This document shows, piece by piece, positions 53,000-61,528 of a DNA stretch of 64,000 nt. The first letter of the stretch is position 1. Every line of letters starts with the position of its first letter. Under the pieces are notes generated by a model, which saw only the letters and a program-made list of their open reading frames with translations, searched no databases and was not told the origin of the DNA. Made by a program: the position numbers and the translations under genes. Source of the stretch: an uncultured Bacteroidales bacterium (GTDB taxonomy: Bacteria > Bacteroidota > Bacteroidia > Bacteroidales > UBA932); the NCBI GenBank assembly GCA_947306365.1, contig CAMZGD010000009.1, forward strand, positions 23,884 through 87,883. The letters run 5' to 3'.

Positions 53000-53512
53000 A
53001 TGAAAAGATTTTTCAGTTTTCTCTTGATCGGCATTTGTGCCGCATTGTTTTTCTGTTCCTGCGTGCCGTTGGAGCGCGAAGACGATGAGCCTGGGACTCC
53101 CTACGGTTTCTGGGTGGTCGACAAACTGGTTGTCGAGGCATCCGTGACCATCAACGGGAACACGACTTCCACCACGAATACGACGGACTTCTCTTCCGAA
53201 TACTGCCGCCTGAATATCTCCAAGACGAACTTCGCGACGCTTTGGTTTAATCTGGAATTCCCCGATACAGAGGCTTTTACCTATAATGCTTCGACAGGAA
53301 TCATGGAATTCAAGAAGGGGCTCGACAAAGGTGACAACGGTAAGGCCATCATCCTGCTCGGCATCTATGAAGTCGAAGTGAAAGGTGACAACATGATCCT
53401 CCGCCAGCCTGAGGCCTCCGTCGGTATCTTCGGCTACGGCGCCAGCGAGCGCGCGACCTATTATTTCCATCGCGCACCCAGGAATGAAAAACCTAGGGAT
53501 ACCGAGCAGTAA
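53000..53512 (+). CDS. Hypothetical small lipoprotein
   Basis: The protein has 170 residues. The N-terminus is a lipoprotein-type signal (KRFFSFLLIGICAALFFCSC), although the lipobox is not perfect. The mature part (TPYGFWVVDKLVVEA... through YYFHR) looks like a small beta domain of the lipocalin-like type seen in Bacteroidales lipoproteins, with WFNLEFPD and GDNMILRQ. I recognise no family with certainty. Met at 53000 is used; Met at 52988 is an alternative. The stop directly abuts the stop of the convergent ccsA. Confidence 0.65.
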   Translation: MKRFFSFLLIGICAALFFCSCVPLEREDDEPGTPYGFWVVDKLVVEASVTINGNTTSTTNTTDFSSEYCRLNISKTNFATLWFNLEFPDTEAFTYNASTGIMEFKKGLDKGDNGKAIILLGIYEVEVKGDNMILRQPEASVGIFGYGASERATYYFHRAPRNEKPRDTEQ

Positions 53513-54844
53513 TCAGTAAGTGTGGATGGAGAGACCCTGCGCCGAGGGCAGATAGTTGATGCCCCACCAGCAGATCTGCAGGCACACGAAGCTTATCAGC
53601 AAAACCACGCAAGCAGCCCGCCACTCGGCGGGCTTTGCTTTTCTCAGGTGCAGGTACACCAGGTAGCAGAGCCAGGTGGCGGCTGCCCAGGTCTCCTTCG
53701 GATCCCACGACCAGTAGGTACCCCAGGCCTCCTTGGCCCAGAGGGCGCCGAACAGCATTCCGAAGGTCAGGAAAGCGAGGCCGACATAGACCAGATTGTC
53801 CGTCAGGTTAATCTCTTTTTCCGTGGTCTTTTCTTTCCGGACCAGCATATAGACCGCCATGATCGTGGCGCCCCCCAAAAGCGCATAGGCGAACATATAC
53901 ACGACGATATGCGGAGCGAACCACGGACTTTGCAGCGCCGGTACCAGGGTTTTCAGACGAAGCCCGGACCTGAACCACGTGAGAGACAGAAATGCCGCAG
54001 CCAGCAGGAAGACAAAGCCAATGACACGGACATAACGTTTGCGCCCCGCAGGTCTGGGTGCCATAAACAGCATCAGGCAAAGTGCACCGGCCAGCATCAG
54101 GGCTATGCCCGCATACACGCCGGCAATCCAGGGATCGCGCACCAGTTGGAAAACGCTGTAAGGGCTGTCAGCGCCCCGCGCCATGTCGTAGCCGTACTGG
54201 TATATCTTCCACCCGTTTACTTTCAAGGGCTTGTTCACCTCCACCGTGGCACGGACATTCTTCCCGTCGTTGGAAGAAACGGAAATGTCCGAGGCAAACC
54301 GCTTGGGCATGCCGTTGTCATATTCTTCGAGTGTGAACTGGTGCAATTCGAGGGTCAGGCCTGGTTCGTGGACCATCCCTACGCCGTCAACGGCCCGCCA
54401 TTCGGGCTTTCCGGTGAAAGCCGTCAGTTCCAGGGTTTTGATATCGGCATGGCCGAGCGTCGCTGATACGATGGCCACGACTACGCCCAGATGGTTCAGA
54501 AGGAAGGGAATCTCCTTTATTTTCCAGCGAAGCAGATGGTTCAGCGCGGCCAGGGCAGAGATCAGCATCATCCAGGTCCAGATGAGCACGAAGGGCCAGA
54601 AACGCAGCATCTGGCTCAGCCAGGGGATTCCGCCCACGCGCACCTGCGGCAGCAGGCCCATAAGCATTGTCAGGGCGGCGGCGTACACGAGGCAGGGGAC
54701 TGCTGCGCCCGCGTGCATCATCCATTCGAAGGCATAGACTTTTCGGCGAAGTGTGAACAGAACGCCGACGACCGCGAGCAGCAGGATGAGCAGGATCAGA
54801 TTCACCGGCCAGGCCAGCACCCTCCAGTCTCTGACGCAAGCCAT
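53513..54844 (-). pseudogene. Cytochrome c biogenesis protein CcsA (ResB-CcsA type), 5'-truncated
   Basis: The frame encodes about 443 recognisable residues: membrane helices and a periplasmic ResB-like part, then the CcsA core with WGTYWSWDPKETWAAATWLCYLVYLH (WWD heme-handling motif) and final LPSAQGLSIHTY. Homologues as I remember begin with another ~25-30 residues forming the first helix before FAWPVNLI. Here homology stops at RDWRVLAWPVNLI, exactly where TonB-receptor sequence begins on the other strand. A Met at 54844 could still start translation, so residual activity is possible. Confidence 0.75.
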
Positions 54845-56238
54845 CGACCGCTCTTCCGGCATCCGCATCCGCGAGGAAGGCGGCGTGGGCAGCGAGTTCG
54901 ACCTGTCGATCAACGGGATGAGCGGCAACTCGATCCGCTACTTCCTCGACGGCATGCCGCTCGACGCCAAGGGCACCGGCATGACGCTGGCCAACCTCCC
55001 CGTGAACATCATCGAGCGGGTGGAAATCTACAAAGGCGTGATTCCCGTCAGCTTCGGCAGCGACGCGCTGGGCGGCGCCGTCAACATCGTCACGAACCGC
55101 AGCCGCCGCAACTACCTCGATTTCTCCTACGGCATCGGGTCGTTCCATACCCACAAGGCTGATTTCAGCGCCCAATATACCGGGAAGAAGACCGGACTGA
55201 TCTTCAAACCCGTGATTAGCGCCAATTATTCGAAGAACGACTACCTGATGCGCGATGTGAAGGTGCGCAACGAAGAGCATACGGCCTTCGTCATCAAGGA
55301 CCTGCCGCGCTTCCACGATGACTACCTGTCGCTGTTCGGTCAGATGGAGGTCGGCGTGGCCGACCGCAGCTGGGCGGACGCCTTTTTCGTGTCCGCTTCC
55401 GTCTCGAAGGTCGACAAGGACATCCAGACCGGCGCCACGCAGGACCGCGTGATCGGTATGGCGGAGCGCCACACGCAATCGCTCAACGTGTCGGCCCGTT
55501 ACGAGAAAGTGGACTTCCTGACCGACGGCATGCAGTTCCAGGTCTCGGCCTCCCATACGATGGACCATTCGCAGACCATCGACACCACGTATCGCCGTTA
55601 TTACTGGGACGGTTCTTACATCGACGGATCCTACAGCGAGATCCGCAGTCGCGGGAAGACGCTGCGGCATTACCACCGGCCGTTGACCGTGGTGCGTTCC
55701 AACCTGTCGTACCGGCTGGCTGAAGGCCACGAGCTGGCCTTGAACTATGTGTTCAACCGGGCCGGCAACCGGCAGACGGACGACTGGGATACCGATTTCG
55801 TCCCGACCGACGACGTCCTGGCCAAACACATCGCCGGCCTTGTCCTACGACCAGTCGCTGCTCTCCGGCCGCCTGAACAACGCGTTCTTCGTGAAGGACT
55901 ACGTCAACCATCTGATGATCGGTCAGAACGAGCTTCCTTCGACTACGGGCGCGAATGTCGTCCAGGGCTCCGACACGAAGAACTATGTGGGATATGGCCT
56001 CGGAACGCGTTATCTCTTCTTCGACCCGCTGGCCGTCAAGGGCTCTTACGAGCACAGCGTCCGGCTGCCGATTTCGCGCGAACTGCTGGGCAACGGTTCC
56101 ACGGTCTATCCCAACGTGGCGCTCAAACCGGAGATCAGTGAAAATTTCAATGTCGGCCTGTTCGGCACCGTCGACCTGGGCGGCGGCCATTCGATCTCTT
56201 ATGAGATGAATGGTTTCGTCCGGCTGGTGGACAATTGA
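54840..56238 (+). pseudogene. TonB-dependent outer-membrane receptor fragment: no 5' end, frameshifted, no 3' end
   Basis: Sequence begins mid-plug (SSGIRIREEGGVGSEFDLSI, LDGMPLDAKGTG, VEIYKGVIPVSFGSDALGGAVNIV) and continues into the barrel. Near 55845 the frame changes: KHIAGL is followed in the +1 frame by SYDQSLLSGRLNNAFFVKDY. It breaks off at LVDN (56238) in mid-barrel. Signal peptide, carboxypeptidase-like domain, TonB box and the last strands are missing. The specificity is not readable; the adjoining cbiD fragment suggests a lost cobalamin-related locus. Confidence 0.85.
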
Positions 56239-56564
56239 ACCTTTCCGCCCTCTACGCCGGCGGCCTCGACGTCACCATTTCCGTGCCTGGCGGCCGGGAA
56301 CTGGCCCGCCGGACGTTCAACCCGAAGCTGGGCATCGTCGACGGCATCTCCATCATCGGGACCTCCGGCATTGTCCGCCCTTTCTCGAACGAAGCCTTCG
56401 TCGACGCCATCCGCCGTGAAATCGAAGTGGCCGTGGCCGTCGGTGCGCCGATGCTGGTCATCAACTCCGGCGCCATCTGCGCCTATCCCATCCTCGACTC
56501 CGCCATCCGGATGATCAACCAATTGGACACCTTTTCCGGCGCAGATATCACGAAGTACTTCTAG
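56239..56564 (+). pseudogene. cbiD (cobalt-precorrin-5B C1-methyltransferase) internal fragment joined to an unrelated tail
   Basis: Residues GGLDVTISVPGG, FNPKLGIVDGISIIGTSGIVRPFSN (positions ~56278-56395) and MLVINSGA are characteristic of CbiD, an anaerobic cobalamin-pathway enzyme. Both ends of the gene are missing. After INSGA (about 56472) the frame continues as ~28 residues (ending GADITKYF) that do not look like CbiD and may be the end of another gene. No start codon or promoter is present at the junction with the TonB fragment. Confidence 0.75.
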
Positions 56565-56890
56565 GGCGCCCCATTTCGCCCTGCAATGTACGCATCAGTA
56601 AATCAGTTGTTTATATAAAGTGATCCCCCTCTTTTCTAGGGGGATCACTTCTTGTAAGTCGTTGACAGCCAGCCGTGTCCGTTGCAGCACTCTCGTCGGC
56701 TTGAGCCCGCTTGCCCTTTGTCTGCCCGGTGGCAATGACTTCTCCGCCTGCGCCTAGCCTTTTGGTGTGTAAATCGCTCCGATTCGCTCACGGAGGCTGC
56801 CAGCCAATTAAAAAAGTAGCGGGAATTGCATAATATTTAGTATATTAGAGGGGCGAACGGATTCCTGAATTTTTATTGAATAATATACTT
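56565..56890. other. 326-bp intergenic region upstream of the barrel/stalk array
   Basis: No ORF is supported. It holds one strong hairpin (56618-56650), about 170 bp of GC-rich sequence I cannot identify, and an AT-rich stretch (about 56810-56890) just before the barrel gene that probably contains the array promoter. I find no exact TAnnTTTG box and no cobalamin-riboswitch box despite the cbiD remnant. Confidence 0.5.
56618..56650. other. Strong hairpin, possible terminator
   Basis: AAGTGATCCCCCT (56618-56630) pairs perfectly with AGGGGGATCACTT (56638-56650), loop CTTTTCT. Only a weak T-rich stretch follows (CTTCTTGT), so termination is plausible but not certain. Confidence 0.55.
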
Positions 56891-57589
56891 ATGAAAAAAC
56901 TCATTTTAGCCATCATACCGGCGTTGCTGCTGTTGCTGCTGCCGGCTTCCCTTCAGGCGCAGGATGCGCGTGAGGGGACGTTGGGTATTCGCCTCGACGG
57001 TGGCCTTTCCTGGTCGCTGGGCGGCGATTTCGCCAACTCGGGCAAAAATGCCCTGACCCTGATCCAGCCCCAGGGCGTCGTCGGGCTGTTCTATAACTTC
57101 AGCCCCCGTTTCCGGATGGGGCTGGACTACGGTTACACGCGGATGATCCGCGAACAGACCAATGGTACGATGAATGCGCTCCCGGGCGGTGGCGTAGCGG
57201 GTGAGGTTTATCGCAACCTGAAGAACCACTTTCACGCTGCGGAACTCACGGGTGAATTCAATCTGCTGGGTGAAGGACCCTTGTCCTTGTACCTGGGTGC
57301 AGGTGCCGGCTGCCAGTTCGTGGTCGGTAATACCTATACCATCGCCGTGAAGAATGAAGTCAAACCCGGCGGCATGGGCAACACGATCCATGTGACGGGA
57401 CACAATGTGGGACACAAGTTTGCAGCGCCCTATATTCCGGTGACGCTTTCGCTGGAATATGCGTTCTTGCCTCAAGTGGCTGTGAGCGTTGGCGGCGGTT
57501 ACCGCCTCATCCTGGCCGGGAAGAAAGAGTTTTCGGCCAAGAGCCAGCCGTTCGCGACCCTCGGTCTTCGTTTCAATCTTTCGAAATAA
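56891..57589 (+). CDS. Outer-membrane beta-barrel protein heading the stalk-lipoprotein array
   Basis: The protein has 232 residues with a signal peptide (LILAIIPALLLLLLPASLQAQ). The mature part is an OmpW/opacity-like barrel of alternating strands (GLDYGYTRMIRE, LSLYLGAGAGCQFVVG, FATLGLRFNLSK). It resembles the barrel at 29206 in order of motifs. It lies 15 nt upstream of the first stalk lipoprotein, so the four genes to 63421 probably form one operon. I infer a role in surface placement or partner binding of the stalk proteins. Met at 56891 is chosen over 56876 for the signal peptide. Confidence 0.8.
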   Translation: MKKLILAIIPALLLLLLPASLQAQDAREGTLGIRLDGGLSWSLGGDFANSGKNALTLIQPQGVVGLFYNFSPRFRMGLDYGYTRMIREQTNGTMNALPGGGVAGEVYRNLKNHFHAAELTGEFNLLGEGPLSLYLGAGAGCQFVVGNTYTIAVKNEVKPGGMGNTIHVTGHNVGHKFAAPYIPVTLSLEYAFLPQVAVSVGGGYRLILAGKKEFSAKSQPFATLGLRFNLSK

Positions 57590-57604
57590 AAAAGGAGTAT
57601 CATC

Positions 57605-59461
57605 ATGAAAACTTTCAAGAATAAAACGTTTTGGTGCGGCCTTCTTTGCGCCGTCGCCCTCTTCGGCTTCACGCCGCTCCTCCTGACTTCCTGTGAGCAG
57701 GATCCCGCTGAGATCAATGTCACGCTTGAAACCGACATGAGTTCCATCATTGCGGCCATCAACAATGCCAATACCGCGCTCTCCGACAAACTGGCGACCA
57801 TCGAAAAGGCCATGTCCGACGGTCTGGCCGACAGCCAGGCCGCCATCAAGCTGATCCAGCAGGCCGTAGAGTCGATGAACGGTACGATGGCCGAGAAACT
57901 GGCGGCCATCGAAACGGCCATCAAGTCGCAGACCACGAGTCTGGAAACGAAGATCGCCCTGGTCGAGGCGGCCGTAAAGAACGGCTTCGCCGACGCGAAG
58001 ACGCAGCAGGAACTGCTGAAGCAGGCCATCGAAGCGCTGGGCGGCACGATGGCCGAGAAGCTTGCTGCCGTCGAGACGGCCGTCAAAGAACAGACAACGA
58101 GTCTGGTGACGAAACTCGGCCTGATCGAGGCCGCCGTGACGACCGGCCTGGCCGACGTCAAGGATGCGCAGGATTTGATGAAAGAGGCGATCGAGACCCT
58201 GGGCGGCACGATGGAAGAGAAACTCGCCGCCATTGAAAAGGCGGTCGGCGACCAGACGACCGACCTGGGTGCCAAACTCGCCCTGGTCGAGACGGCGGTG
58301 AAGGAAGGCTTCGCCGATGCCAATGCGCAACAGGAGCTGCTGCAGGAGGCCATCGAGTCGCTGGGCGGCACGATGGAAGAAAAACTCGCCGCCCTCGAAG
58401 AGGCGATGAAGAGCCAGACCTCCAGCCTCGAAACGAAACTCGATGCCATCGAGACGGCGGTGGAGAACGGCGTTGCCGACGCCAAGGAGCAGCGTGAACT
58501 GATCCAGAAGGCGATCGAATCGCTGGGAGGCGCGGAAGCCGAGAAATTTGCGAAGATTGAGCAGGCCATCGCGAGTCAGACCTCGACGATGTCGTCGAAG
58601 CTGGCTGCCATCGAGACGGCCGTTACCGGTGGCGTCGCCGACGTCACCGACGCGCTGGCCCTGATCAAGACGGCGGTAGAAGCCATCCCCGCAGGCCTGA
58701 CTTCGCTCGACACGAACCTGAGCGCCAAGATCGCCGAAGTGGTCACGGCCATCGGCAACGTCAATACGACGCTCACCACCGGCGATGTCGCTACGGCCCT
58801 GTCGAACATCCTCGACGCCATCACGAATCAGACCGACTATACCGACATCCTCGAATCCATTCTGGAAAACGTCGAGGCGCTGGGCGGCACGACGATCCAC
58901 GGCCACAGATTCGTGGAGATGGGCGATGGCCTGAAATGGGCTACGATGAACGTGGGCGCTACGACTCCGGAAGAATTCGGCGACTACTTCGCCTGGGGTG
59001 AAACGGAACCGAAAAACAGCTTCAGCTGGGACAATTACAAGTATGGGACGGAGGATAACCTGACCAAATACAACGCATCCGACGGCAAGGTGACCTTGGA
59101 TCTTTCCGATGACGCCGCAAGGGCCAATTGGGAAGGTACCTGGCGAATGCCGAAAAAGGATGAATGGGACGCCCTGTGTAATACGACCAACTATACGTGG
59201 ACGTATGATTCAGAAAAGGGAGGATATACGGTAACAAGCAAAGTCTCCGGATATGAGGGTAACAGTATCTTCATTCCGGCAGGTTCCTGGTTCGGCGGTC
59301 CCGGAGTCGGAGAATATGGTTACTATTGGTCTGCAGATGTGTTTATCGACACCTCCTATACCTATACCCACTCATTTATCTTGTTTGTTAGCCCCACCGA
59401 ACGGCAAGCACGGGCGGCTTATCGCTATACAGGGTATACTGTCCGGGCCGTTTCCGACTAA
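57605..59461 (+). CDS. Helical-stalk lipoprotein 1 with FISUMP tip
   Basis: The protein has 618 residues. The lipoprotein signal ends LLLTSCEQD. After a short linker with AAINNANTALSDK, residues ~62-367 are seventeen consecutive 18-residue helical units grouped in 54-residue super-repeats (first unit KLATIEKAMSDGLADSQA). A shared cap (LSAKIAEVVTAIG, TALSNILDAIT) leads to a FISUMP tip (about 435-618: LKWATMNVGA, GDYFAWGETEP, GTWRMPKKDEW, YYWSAD, YTVRAVSD). I infer a lipid-anchored surface stalk showing a lectin-like tip. The next paralogue begins 18 nt downstream. Confidence 0.82.
   Translation: MKTFKNKTFWCGLLCAVALFGFTPLLLTSCEQDPAEINVTLETDMSSIIAAINNANTALSDKLATIEKAMSDGLADSQAAIKLIQQAVESMNGTMAEKLAAIETAIKSQTTSLETKIALVEAAVKNGFADAKTQQELLKQAIEALGGTMAEKLAAVETAVKEQTTSLVTKLGLIEAAVTTGLADVKDAQDLMKEAIETLGGTMEEKLAAIEKAVGDQTTDLGAKLALVETAVKEGFADANAQQELLQEAIESLGGTMEEKLAALEEAMKSQTSSLETKLDAIETAVENGVADAKEQRELIQKAIESLGGAEAEKFAKIEQAIASQTSTMSSKLAAIETAVTGGVADVTDALALIKTAVEAIPAGLTSLDTNLSAKIAEVVTAIGNVNTTLTTGDVATALSNILDAITNQTDYTDILESILENVEALGGTTIHGHRFVEMGDGLKWATMNVGATTPEEFGDYFAWGETEPKNSFSWDNYKYGTEDNLTKYNASDGKVTLDLSDDAARANWEGTWRMPKKDEWDALCNTTNYTWTYDSEKGGYTVTSKVSGYEGNSIFIPAGSWFGGPGVGEYGYYWSADVFIDTSYTYTHSFILFVSPTERQARAAYRYTGYTVRAVSD
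57788..58705 (+). repeat. Stalk repeats of lipoprotein 1: 17 units of 54 bp (162-bp super-repeat)
   Basis: Unit boundaries fall every 18 residues without insertion or deletion; every third unit ends in a GGTM-type (or equivalent) turn. The 162-bp period can be read directly from recurring GCCGAGAA at 57890 and 58052. Confidence 0.85.
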
Positions 59462-59479
59462 TTCAGAAAACCAGTCGTC

Positions 59480-61510
59480 ATGAAACGATTTACTGACAGA
59501 ATCATACGTTGCGGCTGGCTGGTCGCTTTCCTGCTGGCGTTTACGGCGTGCGAGAAAGAGCAGGAGCCGGTCGACATCACGTTGCGGTCGGATTATAGTG
59601 CCGTCATTGCGGCCATCAACGATGCAAACGCTTCGTTGACGAGCAAGCTGACACTGATCGAGTCGTCACTTACCGAGGGTTTCTCCGGCAACGAGTCGGC
59701 CCTGAAACTGGTCCGGCAAGCCGTGGCATCGATGAGTGGCACGGCTGCCGAGAAGCTTGCGGCCATCGAAACGGCCATCAAGTCACAGACCACAAGTCTG
59801 GAGACGAAGCTCGCGCTGGTCGAAGCGGCCGTGAAGGAAGGCTTCGCCGACGCCAATGCGCAACAGGCGCTGCTGCAGGAGGCCATCGAATCGCTGGGCG
59901 GCACGATGGCCGAGAAACTTGCTGCCGTCGAGACGGCCGTTCAATCCGAGACGACGGGTCTGGAGACGAAGCTCGGCCTGGTTGAAGCCGCCGTGACGAC
60001 CGGCCTGGCCGATGTCAAGACGGCCCAAGATCTGGTCAAGGAAGCGATCGAGGCCACTGGCAGCACGCTTGAAGAGAAACTCACTGCCATCGAAACCGCC
60101 CTTCAGAGCCAGACGACCGACCTGGGCGCCAAGCTCGCCCTGGTCGAGACGGCGGTGAAGGAAGGCTTCGCCGATGCCAATGCGCAACAGGAGCTGCTGC
60201 AGGAGGCCATCGAGTCGCTGGGCGGCACGATGGAAGAAAAACTCGCCGCCCTCGAAGAGGCGATGAAGAGCCAGACCTCCAGCCTCGAAACGAAACTCGA
60301 TGCCATCGAAACGGCGGTGGAGAACGGCTTTGCCGACGCCAAGGAGCAGCGTGCGCTGATCCAGAAGGCGGTCGAATCGCTGGAAGGCACGGAAGCCGAG
60401 AAACTCGCGAAGATCGAGCAAGCCATCACAAGCCAGACTCCGACGCTGTCGTCGAAGCTGGCCGCCATCGAGACGGCCGTGACCGACGGCGTCGCCGACG
60501 TCACCGACGCGCTGGCCCTGATTAAGACGGCGGTGGAAGCCATTCCCGCATCCCTGACATCGCTCGACACGGACCTGAGCGCCAAGATCGCCGAAGTGGT
60601 CACGGCCATCGGCGCCGTCAATACGACGCTCACCACCGGCGATGTCGCTACGGCCCTGTCGAACATCCTCGACGCCATCACCGACCAGACCGACTACAGC
60701 GAAATCCTTACCCTCATCCAGGAAAATGTTGCGGCGATCGGGCCTTCTCACGGCTCTCCCAAAGATCTTGATATCTGGTGTTATCCCAATGCGACCTTCG
60801 ACCTCGATCTGTCAAGGGCCGTGGAGGTCAGCGATATCTTTTGTGCGCTCCATGCGTCGAAGGACGGTTCCTATACGGCCGATAACATCGAGACCGTTGA
60901 GTTCCTGCCTTTGAATGACTCTATTGCACCGGTTCAGGTTACTTTTGACAGGGAGAGGCATTTCCTTCGTTTCCATCCCGATACGACCGGAAGCCGGGTC
61001 TGGCGTAATTTTCAGGATTCCTCCGGGTTTAAGAATGAAGGTGTGACAGGCAGGCTGATCCTGACTGACCGTTGGAAGACGAAGGACACGATTTTCAATA
61101 TGGTGACTCCGCGTGGTGAAAAACTGTTCAAGATCAGTTGGTTCAATACCTCGGGTTTCTCCTGGCGAAAGAAAGTGTCCTTGAGCATGATCAACGACAA
61201 CAAAGTGACCCTCGTGTTGAATGAATTTTCCAGGGTCCTCGGGTTCGACTATGATAAGTTGAAGAGTACCTGGTATTCGATCAATTCAGCGTACGAAAAG
61301 TACGGGAATTATAAGCCTATAACTGGCAAGTTCAAGCCGGAGGAAACTGCGCTGGAAGTGGAGTTTGCTGACGATTATTATGTAGGCGACAGATTCGGTT
61401 TGATCGGGACAATTAGCGTCTGTGTCGAACCCGACGAGTGGTCTTTCGCTTTCAGCCCTGTTCAAATGAAGTTCCGCTTCGACTTGACGGTGGAGATCAC
61501 CGATAATTAA
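59480..61510 (+). CDS. Helical-stalk lipoprotein 2 with unrecognised tip
   Basis: The protein has 676 residues. The lipoprotein signal ends LLAFTACEK. Residues ~56-361 are the same seventeen 18-residue units, in places identical at DNA level to lipoprotein 1, and the same cap follows. From about residue 421 a ~255-residue tip (starting SHGSPKDLDIWCYPN) replaces the FISUMP domain. It is beta-rich, with RLILTDRWKTKDTIFNMV and FSPVQMKFRFDLTVEI, and belongs to no family I recognise. The tip DNA is AT-richer than the stalk. It is followed 18 nt later by lipoprotein 3. Confidence 0.8.
   Translation: MKRFTDRIIRCGWLVAFLLAFTACEKEQEPVDITLRSDYSAVIAAINDANASLTSKLTLIESSLTEGFSGNESALKLVRQAVASMSGTAAEKLAAIETAIKSQTTSLETKLALVEAAVKEGFADANAQQALLQEAIESLGGTMAEKLAAVETAVQSETTGLETKLGLVEAAVTTGLADVKTAQDLVKEAIEATGSTLEEKLTAIETALQSQTTDLGAKLALVETAVKEGFADANAQQELLQEAIESLGGTMEEKLAALEEAMKSQTSSLETKLDAIETAVENGFADAKEQRALIQKAVESLEGTEAEKLAKIEQAITSQTPTLSSKLAAIETAVTDGVADVTDALALIKTAVEAIPASLTSLDTDLSAKIAEVVTAIGAVNTTLTTGDVATALSNILDAITDQTDYSEILTLIQENVAAIGPSHGSPKDLDIWCYPNATFDLDLSRAVEVSDIFCALHASKDGSYTADNIETVEFLPLNDSIAPVQVTFDRERHFLRFHPDTTGSRVWRNFQDSSGFKNEGVTGRLILTDRWKTKDTIFNMVTPRGEKLFKISWFNTSGFSWRKKVSLSMINDNKVTLVLNEFSRVLGFDYDKLKSTWYSINSAYEKYGNYKPITGKFKPEETALEVEFADDYYVGDRFGLIGTISVCVEPDEWSFAFSPVQMKFRFDLTVEITDN
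59645..60562 (+). repeat. Stalk repeats of lipoprotein 2: 17 units of 54 bp
   Basis: The register is the same as in lipoproteins 1 and 3. Bases 60134-60309 are identical to 58277-58452 of lipoprotein 1 (176 bp). Confidence 0.85.
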
Positions 61511-61528
61511 ATAGGAATAACCGTCTTT

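Noticed and set aside
54753..54839. N-terminal extension of the TonB-receptor ORF (from 54753)
   Set aside because: These residues are antisense of ccsA and do not resemble a signal peptide or plug; receptor homology starts at about 54840.
56651..56860. Cobalamin riboswitch upstream of the array because of the cbiD remnant
   Set aside because: I could not find the B12 box or matching stems on either strand.
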